A DNA stretch of 64,000 nucleotides, from assembly GCF_001629705.1 (NCBI RefSeq), contig NZ_CP015378.1, forward strand, positions 1,302,001 through 1,366,000, given 5' to 3'. The notes under the pieces were generated by a model. The model was not told where the DNA came from. It ran no database searches and saw nothing but the letters and a program-made list of their open reading frames with translations. Shown in pieces: positions 34,082 to 41,981 of the stretch. Made by a program: the position numbers and the translations under genes. Source of the DNA: Fictibacillus phosphorivorans. GTDB lineage: Bacteria > Bacillota > Bacilli > Bacillales > Fictibacillaceae. Positions within the stretch are counted from its first letter, which is position 1, and every line of letters begins with the position of its first letter.

Positions 34082-35125
34082 TTATTGGTTTTTAAATAAT
34101 AGATAGATAAAGTAGGGAGCACCGATCGCCGCTGTGAAAACACCGGCAGGCACTTCTAAAGGTGAGAACAAGGTACGTCCGGCAAGGTCTGCCAAAACGA
34201 CCATAATACCACCGATCAATGCCGAAGCTGGGAGCAAGCCGCCGAACGACGAGCCTGAAATTCTTCTAGCGATATGTGGTCCGATAAGTCCAACAAATCC
34301 CATCGCTCCTGCAAACGCGACTGCTGAACCTGCTAAAGCGGTGCAGACCATTAAGAGTAAGAATCGTTCACGGTGAACGGAGATTCCAGCTCCTTTTGTA
34401 AGATCATCCCCAAATCCTTGTATGTTCAATCGGCGTACGAGAAGGACTAAGATAGGTAACATTCCTATAAACCAAGGCAGCAATGCTTTTACTTCCTTCC
34501 AGGATGTACCGTACACCGTTCCGGTAAGCCATATGGTGGCTTGACTTGCTCTATAGATCGGGCCGATGAGCATCATGAGCGTTGTTAGAGCCTGTAATAA
34601 AGCCATGAGTCCGATTCCGATCAAAATGAGACGTATTGGTGTTACGCCGTCTTTCCAAGCTAGTGCATAAATCAGGAATGCAACAAGAGTCGCACCACCA
34701 AAAGCGAACAATGGTAAATAATTGATGCTTAATAATAAGTTGTTAGAATCGTCACTGAACATCGTTAGAAAAGCGACAGCTGCAAAACCGGCACCACCCG
34801 TTATTCCAATCATATCTGGAGAGGATAGTGGGTTGCGGATAATACCTTGCAAGATGGCACCAGAAAGGGCGAGCGAGGCTCCTGCAATAAAAGCGACCAA
34901 TACTCTTGGAAGTCTAAATTCGGTAATGATGAGCTGATTAATATCAAGCCCTGTTCCCATTAATGCTTGTAATACATCCCACGGTGCGATATACATATCA
35001 CCGACACCGATACTGATTAGCATGGCAACTACTGCTGCTAATGTTAGGGCAATGATGCTAACGGTGGTTTTTTTATCAATTAAAAAAGAAAATGATTTAC
35101 GCTGTAAGACCCAGTACTTTCTCAT
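34082..35125 (-). CDS. iron-siderophore ABC transporter permease (FecCD family), subunit 2
   Basis: 347 residues with about nine to ten membrane helices. FecCD patterns include FRLPRVLVAFIAGASLALSG and RNPLSSPDMIGITGGAGF near the N-terminus and FVGLIGPHIARRISG near the C-terminus (coupling helix region). The start overlaps the upstream permease stop by 4 bp, indicating coupled translation. Confidence 0.92.
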   Translation of the reverse strand: MRKYWVLQRKSFSFLIDKKTTVSIIALTLAAVVAMLISIGVGDMYIAPWDVLQALMGTGLDINQLIITEFRLPRVLVAFIAGASLALSGAILQGIIRNPLSSPDMIGITGGAGFAAVAFLTMFSDDSNNLLLSINYLPLFAFGGATLVAFLIYALAWKDGVTPIRLILIGIGLMALLQALTTLMMLIGPIYRASQATIWLTGTVYGTSWKEVKALLPWFIGMLPILVLLVRRLNIQGFGDDLTKGAGISVHRERFLLLMVCTALAGSAVAFAGAMGFVGLIGPHIARRISGSSFGGLLPASALIGGIMVVLADLAGRTLFSPLEVPAGVFTAAIGAPYFIYLLFKNQ

Positions 35126-36132
35126 TTTTGAAATATTCCTTTTCGAACAATATATATGAAGAAAGGCGTACCAATCAGAGCTGTTACAACTCCAACAGGT
35201 GCTTCTTCAGGCATGATGATATACCGTGCACCTATATCTGCCATGACGAGCATAATCCCACCGATGATGGCAGAGTATGGGACGATCCAGCGGTGATCAT
35301 TTCCCACTAGATATCTAGCAAAGTGAGGAACAACGATCCCTATGAAACTAATGGGGCCAGCTATCGCGACTGATCCTCCAGCTAGTATGATAACCATGAG
35401 AGCTGCCGCTAGTTTAAATACTACTGTTTTTTGACCTAAACTGATGGCAACATCTTCACCAAGCGCAAAGGCGTTTAACTGCCTTGATAGTAAGAGTGAT
35501 ATGAACCAAGCGATCACGAGTGCTGGTAAGACAGTGGCAAGCATAGAAAGTTTTCTTCCTTCAACAGAACCGGCGAGCCAGAATAAAACCTCATCTAGTG
35601 CTTTTTCATTGGTGACGAGCATCCCTTGTGTGAGTGAAGCAAATAGAGCGGCCATAACTGCTCCTGCGAGTGTTAACTTAACAGGTGTAAGTCCACCTTG
35701 TCCGGCAGAGCCTAATGCATAAGCCAATCCTGCAGCAACTGCAGCTCCTAAAAAACCGATCCACATAAATTGCTGTATAGATGAGATGCCAAGAAAAGTG
35801 ACACCAAAAACAATAAAGAATCCAGCTCCGGCATTCACACCGAAGATATCTGGAGATGCAATTGGATTTCGAGTTAGCGCTTGCATGAGGACCCCGGCGA
35901 TCCCTAAGGAAATTCCGACTGCCATACCTACGAGTGAACGAGGTACTCGAGAAAGTTGAATGATCAAATGTTCGTTTGAGCCGTTAAAAGCCGTATAGGC
36001 TTCAATGGCTTGTTTTAGTGAAGTGTTTGTATATCCTAGCACAACACTCAGCACCATAATAATAAGTGCAACCATTAGCCCTACGATAAGTCCAGCTGCT
36101 TTAATTTTATTTCCGTATAATATTCCGTTCAT
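35122..36132 (-). CDS. iron-siderophore ABC transporter permease (FecCD family), subunit 1
   Basis: 336 residues. FecCD patterns include SRVPRSLVGMAVGISLGIAG, RNPIASPDIFGVNAGAGF and FIGIVVPHFARYLVG. First gene of the uptake operon, divergent from the binding-protein gene. A Fur box lies 19 bp before its ATG (36132). The pair of non-identical permeases suggests a hydroxamate or citrate siderophore importer (FhuBG/YfmDE/YfiZ-YfhA class); the ligand is not predictable. Confidence 0.92.
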   Translation of the reverse strand: MNGILYGNKIKAAGLIVGLMVALIIMVLSVVLGYTNTSLKQAIEAYTAFNGSNEHLIIQLSRVPRSLVGMAVGISLGIAGVLMQALTRNPIASPDIFGVNAGAGFFIVFGVTFLGISSIQQFMWIGFLGAAVAAGLAYALGSAGQGGLTPVKLTLAGAVMAALFASLTQGMLVTNEKALDEVLFWLAGSVEGRKLSMLATVLPALVIAWFISLLLSRQLNAFALGEDVAISLGQKTVVFKLAAALMVIILAGGSVAIAGPISFIGIVVPHFARYLVGNDHRWIVPYSAIIGGIMLVMADIGARYIIMPEEAPVGVVTALIGTPFFIYIVRKGIFQK

Positions 36133-36150
36133 TAGAGCCTCTTTTATTAA

Positions 36151-36165
36151 TGAAAGTTATTCTCA
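36151..36165 (-). promoter_or_regulatory. Fur box of the permease operon
   Basis: TGAAAGTTATTCTCA matches 11 of 14 positions of the 7-1-7 Fur box TGATAATnATTATCA and lies just upstream of the permease start. Confidence 0.65.
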
Positions 36166-36206
36166 TTTATCAGTTTAAAAGTAAAGTGAGTATCTGTCAA
36201 TGACTT

Positions 36207-36221
36207 TGAAAATCATTATCA
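36207..36221. promoter_or_regulatory. Fur box in the divergent intergenic region
   Basis: TGAAAATCATTATCA matches 13 of 14 positions of the Fur 7-1-7 box. It lies between the divergent genes and could act on both. Confidence 0.8.
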
Positions 36222-36229
36222 TTTAGTTG

Positions 36230-36258
36230 TTGACAACGTATTCATATCAGTTTATGAT
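36230..36258 (+). promoter_or_regulatory. sigma-A promoter of the siderophore-binding lipoprotein gene
   Basis: TTGACA (36230-36235), 17-nt spacer, TATGAT (36253-36258). Fur boxes flank it on both sides. Confidence 0.75.
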
Positions 36259-36270
36259 ACGAATTGTAAT

Positions 36271-36285
36271 TGATTCTCATTATCA
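36271..36285 (+). promoter_or_regulatory. Fur box downstream of the binding-protein promoter
   Basis: TGATTCTCATTATCA matches 12 of 14 Fur box positions and sits just after the expected transcription start, where a repressor would block it. Confidence 0.75.
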
Positions 36286-36316
36286 TTTACAACATAAAAA
36301 GGGGAGAGAAAATCGA

Positions 36317-37273
36317 ATGAAAAAAATTACATACAAATGGCTTGCATTCGCAGCAGTGTTAACGTTAATGCTTGCATTAGCAGCATGCGGCGGGAAAGAT
36401 AAAGAAAAAGAAGAAAAATCAGAAGGAGCTTCTGCTTCCTATAAAGTAGAACATGCGATGGGTACAACAGAAGTTAAGGAAAACAAGCGAGTAGTTGTAT
36501 TAACTAATGAAGGTACTGAAGCCGTACTTGCACTTGGCGTTAAACCGGTTGGTGCCGTTAAATCTTGGCTAGGTGATCCTTGGTATGATCACATTAAGGA
36601 TGACATGAAAGGTGTAGAAGTCGTAGGTGACGAGAGTACTGTAAACGTAGAGAAAATTGCAGCTTTAAAGCCTGACTTAATCATCGGAAACAAACAACGT
36701 CAAGAGAAACAGTATGACGAACTAAACAAAATCGCACCAACTGTATTTGCAGAAGAACTTCGTGGTGATTGGAAGATCAACTTTGAACTATATGCAAAAG
36801 CATTAGATAAAGAAGAAAAAGGGAAAGAAGTTTTAGCTGCATTTGATAAGCGTATAGAAGATATAAAGAAAGAGGCAGCAGATCAATTAAAAACTGAAGT
36901 TTCAGTTGTTCGTTTCTTACCTGGAACATCTCGTATCTATCATAAAGATTCTTTCTCTGGTGTGATTCTCGATCAAATTGGATTTGCTCGCCCTGGTGAT
37001 CAAAACAACGATGATTTTATGGAAGAAGTTACACAAGAGCGCATTCCAGATATGAACGGTGATATTCTATTCTACTTCACTTATGAAGAAGGTGACGGAA
37101 AAGCGACAGACACAGAAAAAGAGTGGACTGGTAATCCGCTTTGGAAGAACCTTGAAGTTGTAAAAGCAGATAAAGCTTACAAAGTAAGTGATGCAATCTG
37201 GAATACAGCTGGTGGAGTAATAGCTGCTAACCTGATGCTAGATGATCTTGAAAAGTATTTCTTAGAAAAGTAA
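36317..37273 (+). CDS. iron-siderophore ABC transporter substrate-binding lipoprotein (FecB type)
   Basis: 318 residues. Signal peptide with lipobox LAAC followed by a Lys/Glu linker and a periplasmic binding protein fold of the cluster 8 type: EVKENKRVVVLTNEGTEAVLALGVKPVG, LKPDLIIGN, the interlobe helix and a C-terminal AGGVIAANLMLDDL. It captures ferric siderophore outside the membrane and delivers it to the divergent permease operon. ATG 36317 has GGGGAGAG 8 nt upstream; the open frame before it crosses the promoter and a Fur box and is not coding. A terminator follows. Confidence 0.93.
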   Translation: MKKITYKWLAFAAVLTLMLALAACGGKDKEKEEKSEGASASYKVEHAMGTTEVKENKRVVVLTNEGTEAVLALGVKPVGAVKSWLGDPWYDHIKDDMKGVEVVGDESTVNVEKIAALKPDLIIGNKQRQEKQYDELNKIAPTVFAEELRGDWKINFELYAKALDKEEKGKEVLAAFDKRIEDIKKEAADQLKTEVSVVRFLPGTSRIYHKDSFSGVILDQIGFARPGDQNNDDFMEEVTQERIPDMNGDILFYFTYEEGDGKATDTEKEWTGNPLWKNLEVVKADKAYKVSDAIWNTAGGVIAANLMLDDLEKYFLEK

Positions 37274-37281
37274 GAGAGTTT

Positions 37282-37317
37282 AAAAAGGGAGCGAGAAATT
37301 CGCTTCCTTTTTGTTTT
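37282..37317 (+). terminator. rho-independent terminator after binding-protein gene
   Basis: AAAAAGGGAGCG pairs with CGCTTCCTTTTT, followed by TGTTTT. Confidence 0.8.
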
Positions 37318-37450
37318 CATAGAACTGAATGAAGGCGTTCTTAATTTGTACACAATTTTGCAATAAATCTGCCATAAGTTTTCCAAGGGAATAGGAATAA
37401 TAAACATAATGTATAAGTATAGAATAAATTTATTCCTGGAGGTTTTTGTA

Positions 37451-37873
37451 ATGAACAAAAAACCATCGCTTGAAAAGGAACTACAGCAACGTGAAATCTT
37501 AATGAAAGACGAGCAAACCAATGCTTGGTTTTACGAAGATCACATTACAGCCATCGTTAACCGTGCCCGTAAAGAAGGTGCATTTGATGATTTAGAAGGC
37601 TTAGGCAAGCCACTTAAGCTCGATGAAGATCTAACTTATAATCCCGAGAAGCGTCTTCATAAAGTAATGAAAGATAATAACATTCTCCCAAGTTGGGTGA
37701 AACTTGGTCAAGAGATAGACGTACTAAAAGAGGAACTAAAAACGTATACCGTAGAATTCAACATTAAAAAGACCGTAGAGACCATTAACCAAAAAGTCTT
37801 TCAGTATAACTTAACTTGTCCACCTAGTGCACAACGGATGAAGATAAACCTGGAGGACGTTATAAATAAATAA
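37451..37873 (+). CDS. DUF1992 (DnaJ-homologue C28-like) protein
   Basis: 140 residues, helical and charged. The pattern AWFYEDHITAIVNRARKEGAFDDLEGLGKPL is the hallmark of the DUF1992 family, whose eukaryotic member is DNAJC28; no J-domain is present here. Function unknown. GGAGG lies 8 nt before ATG 37451. The next gene starts 11 bp downstream, so the pair may be co-transcribed. Confidence 0.85.
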   Translation: MNKKPSLEKELQQREILMKDEQTNAWFYEDHITAIVNRARKEGAFDDLEGLGKPLKLDEDLTYNPEKRLHKVMKDNNILPSWVKLGQEIDVLKEELKTYTVEFNIKKTVETINQKVFQYNLTCPPSAQRMKINLEDVINK

Positions 37874-37884
37874 TTGGAGGGTGT

Positions 37885-38259
37885 ATGGCAAAGAAAAGTG
37901 TTTTAAATGCAGAACATTACCAATGGGGAGATGCATGTGATGGCTGGCACCTTCTAAAGCAAGAGAACCTAAGTATCATACAAGAAAGAATGCCCCCTCA
38001 AACAGCTGAAGTGAGACATTATCACGTGTTTTCCCATCAATTTTTCTTTGTGTTAAAAGGAGAATTATTGATCGAAAAAGATGGTGAAGAAATTACACTT
38101 AGCGCGCATCAAGGAATCGATATACCAGCAGGAACAACCCATCAAGTTCGAAACGAATCGAGTATGCCTGTTGAGTTTCTATTAACTTCTCAACCACCTG
38201 CAGAGGGAGATAGAGTTGTTGTGAAAAAAGTAAAAAGTATTAGTACAGTGACCCTTTAA
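37885..38259 (+). CDS. cupin-domain protein
   Basis: 124 residues, a single cupin beta-barrel. Motif 1 is HYHVFSHQFFFVLKGE (His pair and Gln) and motif 2 is PAGTTHQVRN (His). A bound divalent metal is likely; the reaction is not predictable. TTGGAGGGTGT lies just before ATG 37885. Probably in one operon with the DUF1992 gene; a weak terminator overlaps its end. Confidence 0.85.
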   Translation: MAKKSVLNAEHYQWGDACDGWHLLKQENLSIIQERMPPQTAEVRHYHVFSHQFFFVLKGELLIEKDGEEITLSAHQGIDIPAGTTHQVRNESSMPVEFLLTSQPPAEGDRVVVKKVKSISTVTL

Positions 38260-38280
38260 ACTTAGAGGGTTATTTTTTTG
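38250..38280 (+). terminator. weak rho-independent terminator after cupin gene
   Basis: ACCCTTTAA faces TTAGAGGGT with a short stem, followed by seven Ts. Confidence 0.5.
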
Positions 38281-38335
38281 TCATGTGAATGTGAACTTAT
38301 GGGAAAGATAGAAAAAAAGGTCAGGAGTTCATGAG

Positions 38336-39271
38336 ATGTTAATGTATAAAGAGATTACGAATCAAACCGAACGAATCGAACATTTTGAAATGCCAAAAGA
38401 GAAAGAAACCATTTGGATGTTTTATCAATCTCCTGAAGAAATGAAGCAAGACGATATTCTAGAACAACTAAATCTTCATCCGCTAGCTAAAGCGGCTTTC
38501 TTGCATTTTTCTGAACATCCACAACTCAATGTGTACGCAAATCATGCTGTTGTTTCAACGTTTTATTTAGGAACAAAAAATTATGAACCGATTAGACTTA
38601 ACCTTTTAATCGGTCATAATTATTTGATCGTTATGAGTGAACATGAAATTTCCTTTCGGGAACAACTTGTTCAGGATTTCACGAACAACCCCGAACACAT
38701 GAAACATGTTAGCTATATGTTGTACTATCTGATGAAAGATATTGTGAGTTCCTATCTTGAAGTTGTGGATCAACTTTCAGATGAGTTTTTAGAGCTTGAA
38801 AAAAGTGTGTTTATTGATCCGCAAAAACGTGAGATCGGACGTGACGTGTATCGTTGGAAGACTCGTTTACATAAGCTCAGACAATATGTTGAAGCGGAAG
38901 AGAGCATCATACAGAAAATGGGTCATGAGGACTTCGAATACGCCAATGAAGAGTCAGGGTTTTATTTTAAAGATTTGTTATCCTCTTTTTCTAGGGTTAC
39001 CTCTGCTTTTGACAGTTTTAAAGAAAATTTAAAAGGGATTCTAGATCTTCAAATGTCTTTAAAATCTGATCACATGAATAGAATCATGAAAACGTTGACG
39101 CTCGTTAGTGCTGTTTTCATCCCACTTACATTTATCGCAGGTCTTTATGGCATGAATTTTGAATACATACCTGAACTAAAATGGCGATATGGCTATTTTT
39201 ATGTTTTAACGCTTTGTTTCATTTTGCCTCTCGTGATCATGAGTTATTTTAAGAAGAAAAAATGGTGGTGA
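38336..39271 (+). CDS. corA: CorA-family divalent cation transporter
   Basis: 311 residues. A long cytoplasmic N-terminal domain is followed by the stalk helix and two C-terminal membrane helices. The family motif GMN is present as YGMNFEYIPEL, and a basic KKKKWW end closes the protein. It forms a pentameric magnesium (or cobalt) channel in the cytoplasmic membrane. AGGAG lies 8 nt before ATG 38336. No magnesium riboswitch was seen in the short upstream gap. Confidence 0.92.
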   Translation: MLMYKEITNQTERIEHFEMPKEKETIWMFYQSPEEMKQDDILEQLNLHPLAKAAFLHFSEHPQLNVYANHAVVSTFYLGTKNYEPIRLNLLIGHNYLIVMSEHEISFREQLVQDFTNNPEHMKHVSYMLYYLMKDIVSSYLEVVDQLSDEFLELEKSVFIDPQKREIGRDVYRWKTRLHKLRQYVEAEESIIQKMGHEDFEYANEESGFYFKDLLSSFSRVTSAFDSFKENLKGILDLQMSLKSDHMNRIMKTLTLVSAVFIPLTFIAGLYGMNFEYIPELKWRYGYFYVLTLCFILPLVIMSYFKKKKWW

Positions 39272-39327
39272 CCTCTACATAAAAATGTATCAGCTGAGGA
39301 AAATAAAGAAAAAGGAGGACGTGAAGC

Positions 39328-39675
39328 ATGGAAAAAAGACCCTATTATATCAATGTTGAGACCGGTGAGATTCTTCCGATTAAAACCGCTTCTACTTTTC
39401 AGTTTGAAATATCTGCTTCTGATGAAGACGTAAGGCATCTCGAACGCAAATTTAGTGAGTTAGACAGTACGGCAAATGATACTTTTGTAAGGTCTCACTT
39501 ACCCTATGTACCCTATTCGAATGACTCAGACAATGACAGGTATGATCAAAAACTAAGAGAAGCCTACCAGATGATTCATGATCTCGGGCAAGAGGAAACA
39601 AGACAGTTTATTGAAAAAATGAGTTTTTGGAATCCTGAGAAACCACAAGATTTAGAAAAAAGACCAAAAGACTAG
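39328..39675 (+). CDS. hypothetical protein, 115 residues
   Basis: Not recognised. Acidic soluble protein beginning MEKRPYYINVETGEIL, a beta-rich start followed by a helical part (RHLERKFSELD, REAYQMIHDLGQEETRQF). AAAGGAGG lies before ATG 39328, so translation is well supported. It follows corA by 57 bp and ends in a shared bidirectional terminator. Confidence 0.75.
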   Translation: MEKRPYYINVETGEILPIKTASTFQFEISASDEDVRHLERKFSELDSTANDTFVRSHLPYVPYSNDSDNDRYDQKLREAYQMIHDLGQEETRQFIEKMSFWNPEKPQDLEKRPKD

Positions 39676-39693
39676 ATGTCTTTTGGTCTTTAC
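39658..39693. terminator. bidirectional terminator
   Basis: AAAGACCAAAAGAC pairs with GTCTTTTGGTCTTT around TAGAT. Shared by 39328-39675 and the converging membrane gene. Confidence 0.8.
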
Positions 39694-39697
39694 ATTC

Positions 39698-39916
39698 TTA
39701 ATAGATAAAATAGGCAATGTAGATGATAAGGCCTATGACGATTGTAAATCCTGCAAGTGCGATAAAAACAGGGTTCAACAATGCAGTATGTCTCGAGACT
39801 GCAGGGTTTACCTCATCTTCTGTATACACTTTTTGTTTTTTTGCGATTTTCATCGTCCACCATAGACCTATAGCTGCTACTAGGACAGATAACAAAATAA
39901 AGAATAGTGTAAACAA
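39698..39916 (-). CDS. small two-helix membrane protein
   Basis: About 72 residues with an N-terminal membrane helix (about 2-20), a charged linker (KKQKVYTEDEVNP) and a second helix at the C-terminus. TTG 39916 is preferred because AAGGAG lies 8 nt before it; an in-frame GTG at 39925 overlaps the ribosome site. Function unknown. Confidence 0.65.
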   Translation of the reverse strand: MFTLFFILLSVLVAAIGLWWTMKIAKKQKVYTEDEVNPAVSRHTALLNPVFIALAGFTIVIGLIIYIAYFIY

Positions 39917-39962
39917 TTCGTTCACTCCTTAAACCTTGTTTGTCCTAGTAGTGTTTGTGGAT

Positions 39963-40631
39963 TTAACGGCTTTCATGCATGAGTAAAGAAGGTTGCTTTA
40001 ATGAATGAAGGCGCGCAAGTTCATTTTTAACAAGTGTAAGGATTTTCTTCTGATCGTCTTTATCAAAAATGTTATATTGATCACTTTCAATCAACAATAC
40101 AGGTGTTTTATCATAAGCTTTAATCCACTCTTTGTATTTAGCATGAAGCGTTTTGTAATAAGCAAAAAGTTCAGGATTTTCTTCAACTTGCTCGTATGAG
40201 CGGCCCCTTTGACGGATACGGTTTAAAACCGTATCAAAATCACTATCCAAATAGACAAGCAGATCAGGACGTGACTTTGGAGTTTTGTCGATTTCGTTCA
40301 TCATCGTATCCAGAAGATCTTTATAAGTATCAAATTCAAGCTGCGTCATGTTTCCTGAATCAAAATTTAGTTCTGCAAAAATTAAATCTTCATAAAGGCT
40401 TCGATCCAGAACGTTATCCGGACTTGTACGAGCTTCACGAATCGTCTTAAAACGTGTGTTTAAGAAATAAATCTGAAGCGGGAAAGCCCATCGCTTCGGG
40501 TTTTTGTAATAATCGGGTAAAATAGGGTTGTCAACGACACTTTCATAAAAGATAGAGCTTCCAAGCTGCTCGCTCAAAAATTCAGCATATGTAGACTTAC
40601 CAGTACCGATCATACCTGCCATTAAAATCAC
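39963..40631 (-). CDS. deoxynucleoside kinase family protein (dAK/dGK type)
   Basis: 222 residues. P-loop GMIGTGKST at the N-terminus, ERS-like motif DRSLYED and the Arg-rich lid RIRQRGRSYEQ are those of the Bacillus/mycoplasma deoxyadenosine/deoxyguanosine kinase family. It phosphorylates salvaged deoxynucleosides in the cytoplasm. GTG 40631 with GGAGG 7 nt upstream is the start. It stands alone, unlike the usual dgk-dck tandem near the replication origin, so it may be an extra paralogue with altered specificity. Confidence 0.88.
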   Translation of the reverse strand: MILMAGMIGTGKSTYAEFLSEQLGSSIFYESVVDNPILPDYYKNPKRWAFPLQIYFLNTRFKTIREARTSPDNVLDRSLYEDLIFAELNFDSGNMTQLEFDTYKDLLDTMMNEIDKTPKSRPDLLVYLDSDFDTVLNRIRQRGRSYEQVEENPELFAYYKTLHAKYKEWIKAYDKTPVLLIESDQYNIFDKDDQKKILTLVKNELARLHSLKQPSLLMHESR

Positions 40632-40986
40632 GGTATATCCTCCTAAAGTGGTGCCTCATAGGCGCTTAAGCCAGTGATGCGAGACTAGTTTAAAACATAT
40701 GTATTCATAAATTTAAAAATCAATATATGGTATGTAAGGTATAAAGCCTTTCTAAATATATCATGTAATACAAAAGGTGAACAGAGATTGTTTTCATAAA
40801 TTATTAACACATATTTAGGAATTTCATAACGATCGCCATCACAAAAACGAGGAATTAGATATTTTGTGGTAGGGACTAAGTCATATTACTTGAACAATGA
40901 TCAATCTGAAAATATCATAAGCGTCACACGTGAAAACAGTAAAACGTAGAAAGTAGAAAGTATGCTGTGAAAAAGGGGATATGAAC
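40632..40986. other. gene-free AT-rich interval of 355 bp
   Basis: It lies between divergent genes (kinase on minus, DsbA-like on plus). No convincing promoter pair, operator, RNA hairpin or small ORF with a ribosome site was recognised. Long AT-rich runs suggest it simply holds the two promoters and spacer sequence. Confidence 0.5.
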
Positions 40987-41619
40987 ATGACCATTCAAAT
41001 AAAAGTATATTCTGATTTTGTTTGTCCATATTGTTACTTAGCTGAATCGCCATTATTAAAAGCGACGGAAGATAAAGATGTTGAGATTGAGTGGATGCCA
41101 TATGAACTCCGACCATTTCCGCAAGAAACATTGCGTCCTGAAGAAGATTATTTACAAAGATCGTGGCAAGAGTCTGTTCAGCCTTTATCAAAGAAAATGG
41201 GTGTTGAAATGATACTGCCAGAAGTATCTCCTCAACCTCATACTTTCTTTGCTCATGAAGGATTGTTGTTTGCCAAGAGACACAACAAGGAAAGAGAGTA
41301 TGCACATCTCGTTTTCAAAGCTTTCTATCAAAACGGAGAAGATATCGGGAAGATTGAGGTTCTTCAAAACATTGCTGAGAAAATTGGTCTCGACAGTATC
41401 GCATTTCAACAAGCATTGGAATCTCGTGAATTTAAGCAAGAAAGAGAAAGTATTCAAAAAGAGGCAACAGAAGATCTAAACATTACGGCTGTTCCAACTA
41501 TCATTATTGGTGAGAGAGTATTAAAGGGTCTGCATCCGCAAGCTAATATTGAACGTGCACTTAGAGGGGCTATCAGGGATTCGAAATTCGAATTTTGTGA
41601 CGGCGACGAATGTGAATAG
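40987..41619 (+). CDS. DsbA-family dithiol oxidoreductase (FrnE-like)
   Basis: 210 residues. Thioredoxin fold with active site FVCPYCYL near residue 12, a helical insert, cis-Pro segment ITAVPTIIIGERVLKG, and a Cys-containing acidic tail (FCDGDECE). No signal peptide, so it is a cytoplasmic FrnE-type protein (polyketide isomerase-like by old naming, oxidative stress in practice). ATG 40987 is preferred to 40981 because AAGGGG then lies 8 nt upstream. Confidence 0.88.
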   Translation: MTIQIKVYSDFVCPYCYLAESPLLKATEDKDVEIEWMPYELRPFPQETLRPEEDYLQRSWQESVQPLSKKMGVEMILPEVSPQPHTFFAHEGLLFAKRHNKEREYAHLVFKAFYQNGEDIGKIEVLQNIAEKIGLDSIAFQQALESREFKQERESIQKEATEDLNITAVPTIIIGERVLKGLHPQANIERALRGAIRDSKFEFCDGDECE

Positions 41620-41627
41620 AAATGAAA

Positions 41628-41668
41628 AAAGAGCGCTTAGAAGGACTTCCTTCTTGGCGCTCTCTTTC
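41628..41668 (+). terminator. rho-independent terminator after DsbA-like gene
   Basis: GAGCGC pairs with GCGCTC and, inside, GAAGGA with TCCTTC; TTTCG follows. Confidence 0.75.
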
Positions 41669-41821
41669 GTTCTTAACAATGAAAAAAGGGGGTTGTTGAT
41701 AGGGATGTTTATAATATAGCAAGGTCTCATTAAAAATGGACGAATATGTGATTTTTTTGATAAACGTTATTACTTTGTGACAAAGTCGCGCTGACGGACT
41801 AAAGGATGATTGATAAAAATG

Positions 41822-41855
41822 AAAAAAGCCCTAATTAGGGGAGGGCTTTTTTCGG
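41822..41855. terminator. orphan terminator-like hairpin upstream of the MFS gene
   Basis: AAAAAAGCCC pairs with GGGCTTTTTT around TAATTAGGGGA. No gene ends here. The 362-bp interval 41620-41981 otherwise shows TATAAT at 41710-41715 without a good -35 and a small palindrome ACTTTGT/ACAAAGT at 41771-41785. The hairpin could end a short untranslated transcript or attenuate the MFS gene 126 bp downstream. Confidence 0.5.
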
Positions 41856-41981
41856 GAAAGGGGGGTACACCTATATAAGACGAAGGAAGAATAGAAAAGT
41901 TTCAAAATTCGTAAAAATTCTTTTTCTAGCTCTTCAAAAAGTGATAGAGTAGGTAACAGAATAGAAGAGAGAAGGAATGGG

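Noticed and set aside
36227..36316. N-terminal extension of the siderophore-binding protein
   Set aside because: It covers a consensus promoter and a Fur box, and the signal peptide starts at ATG 36317.
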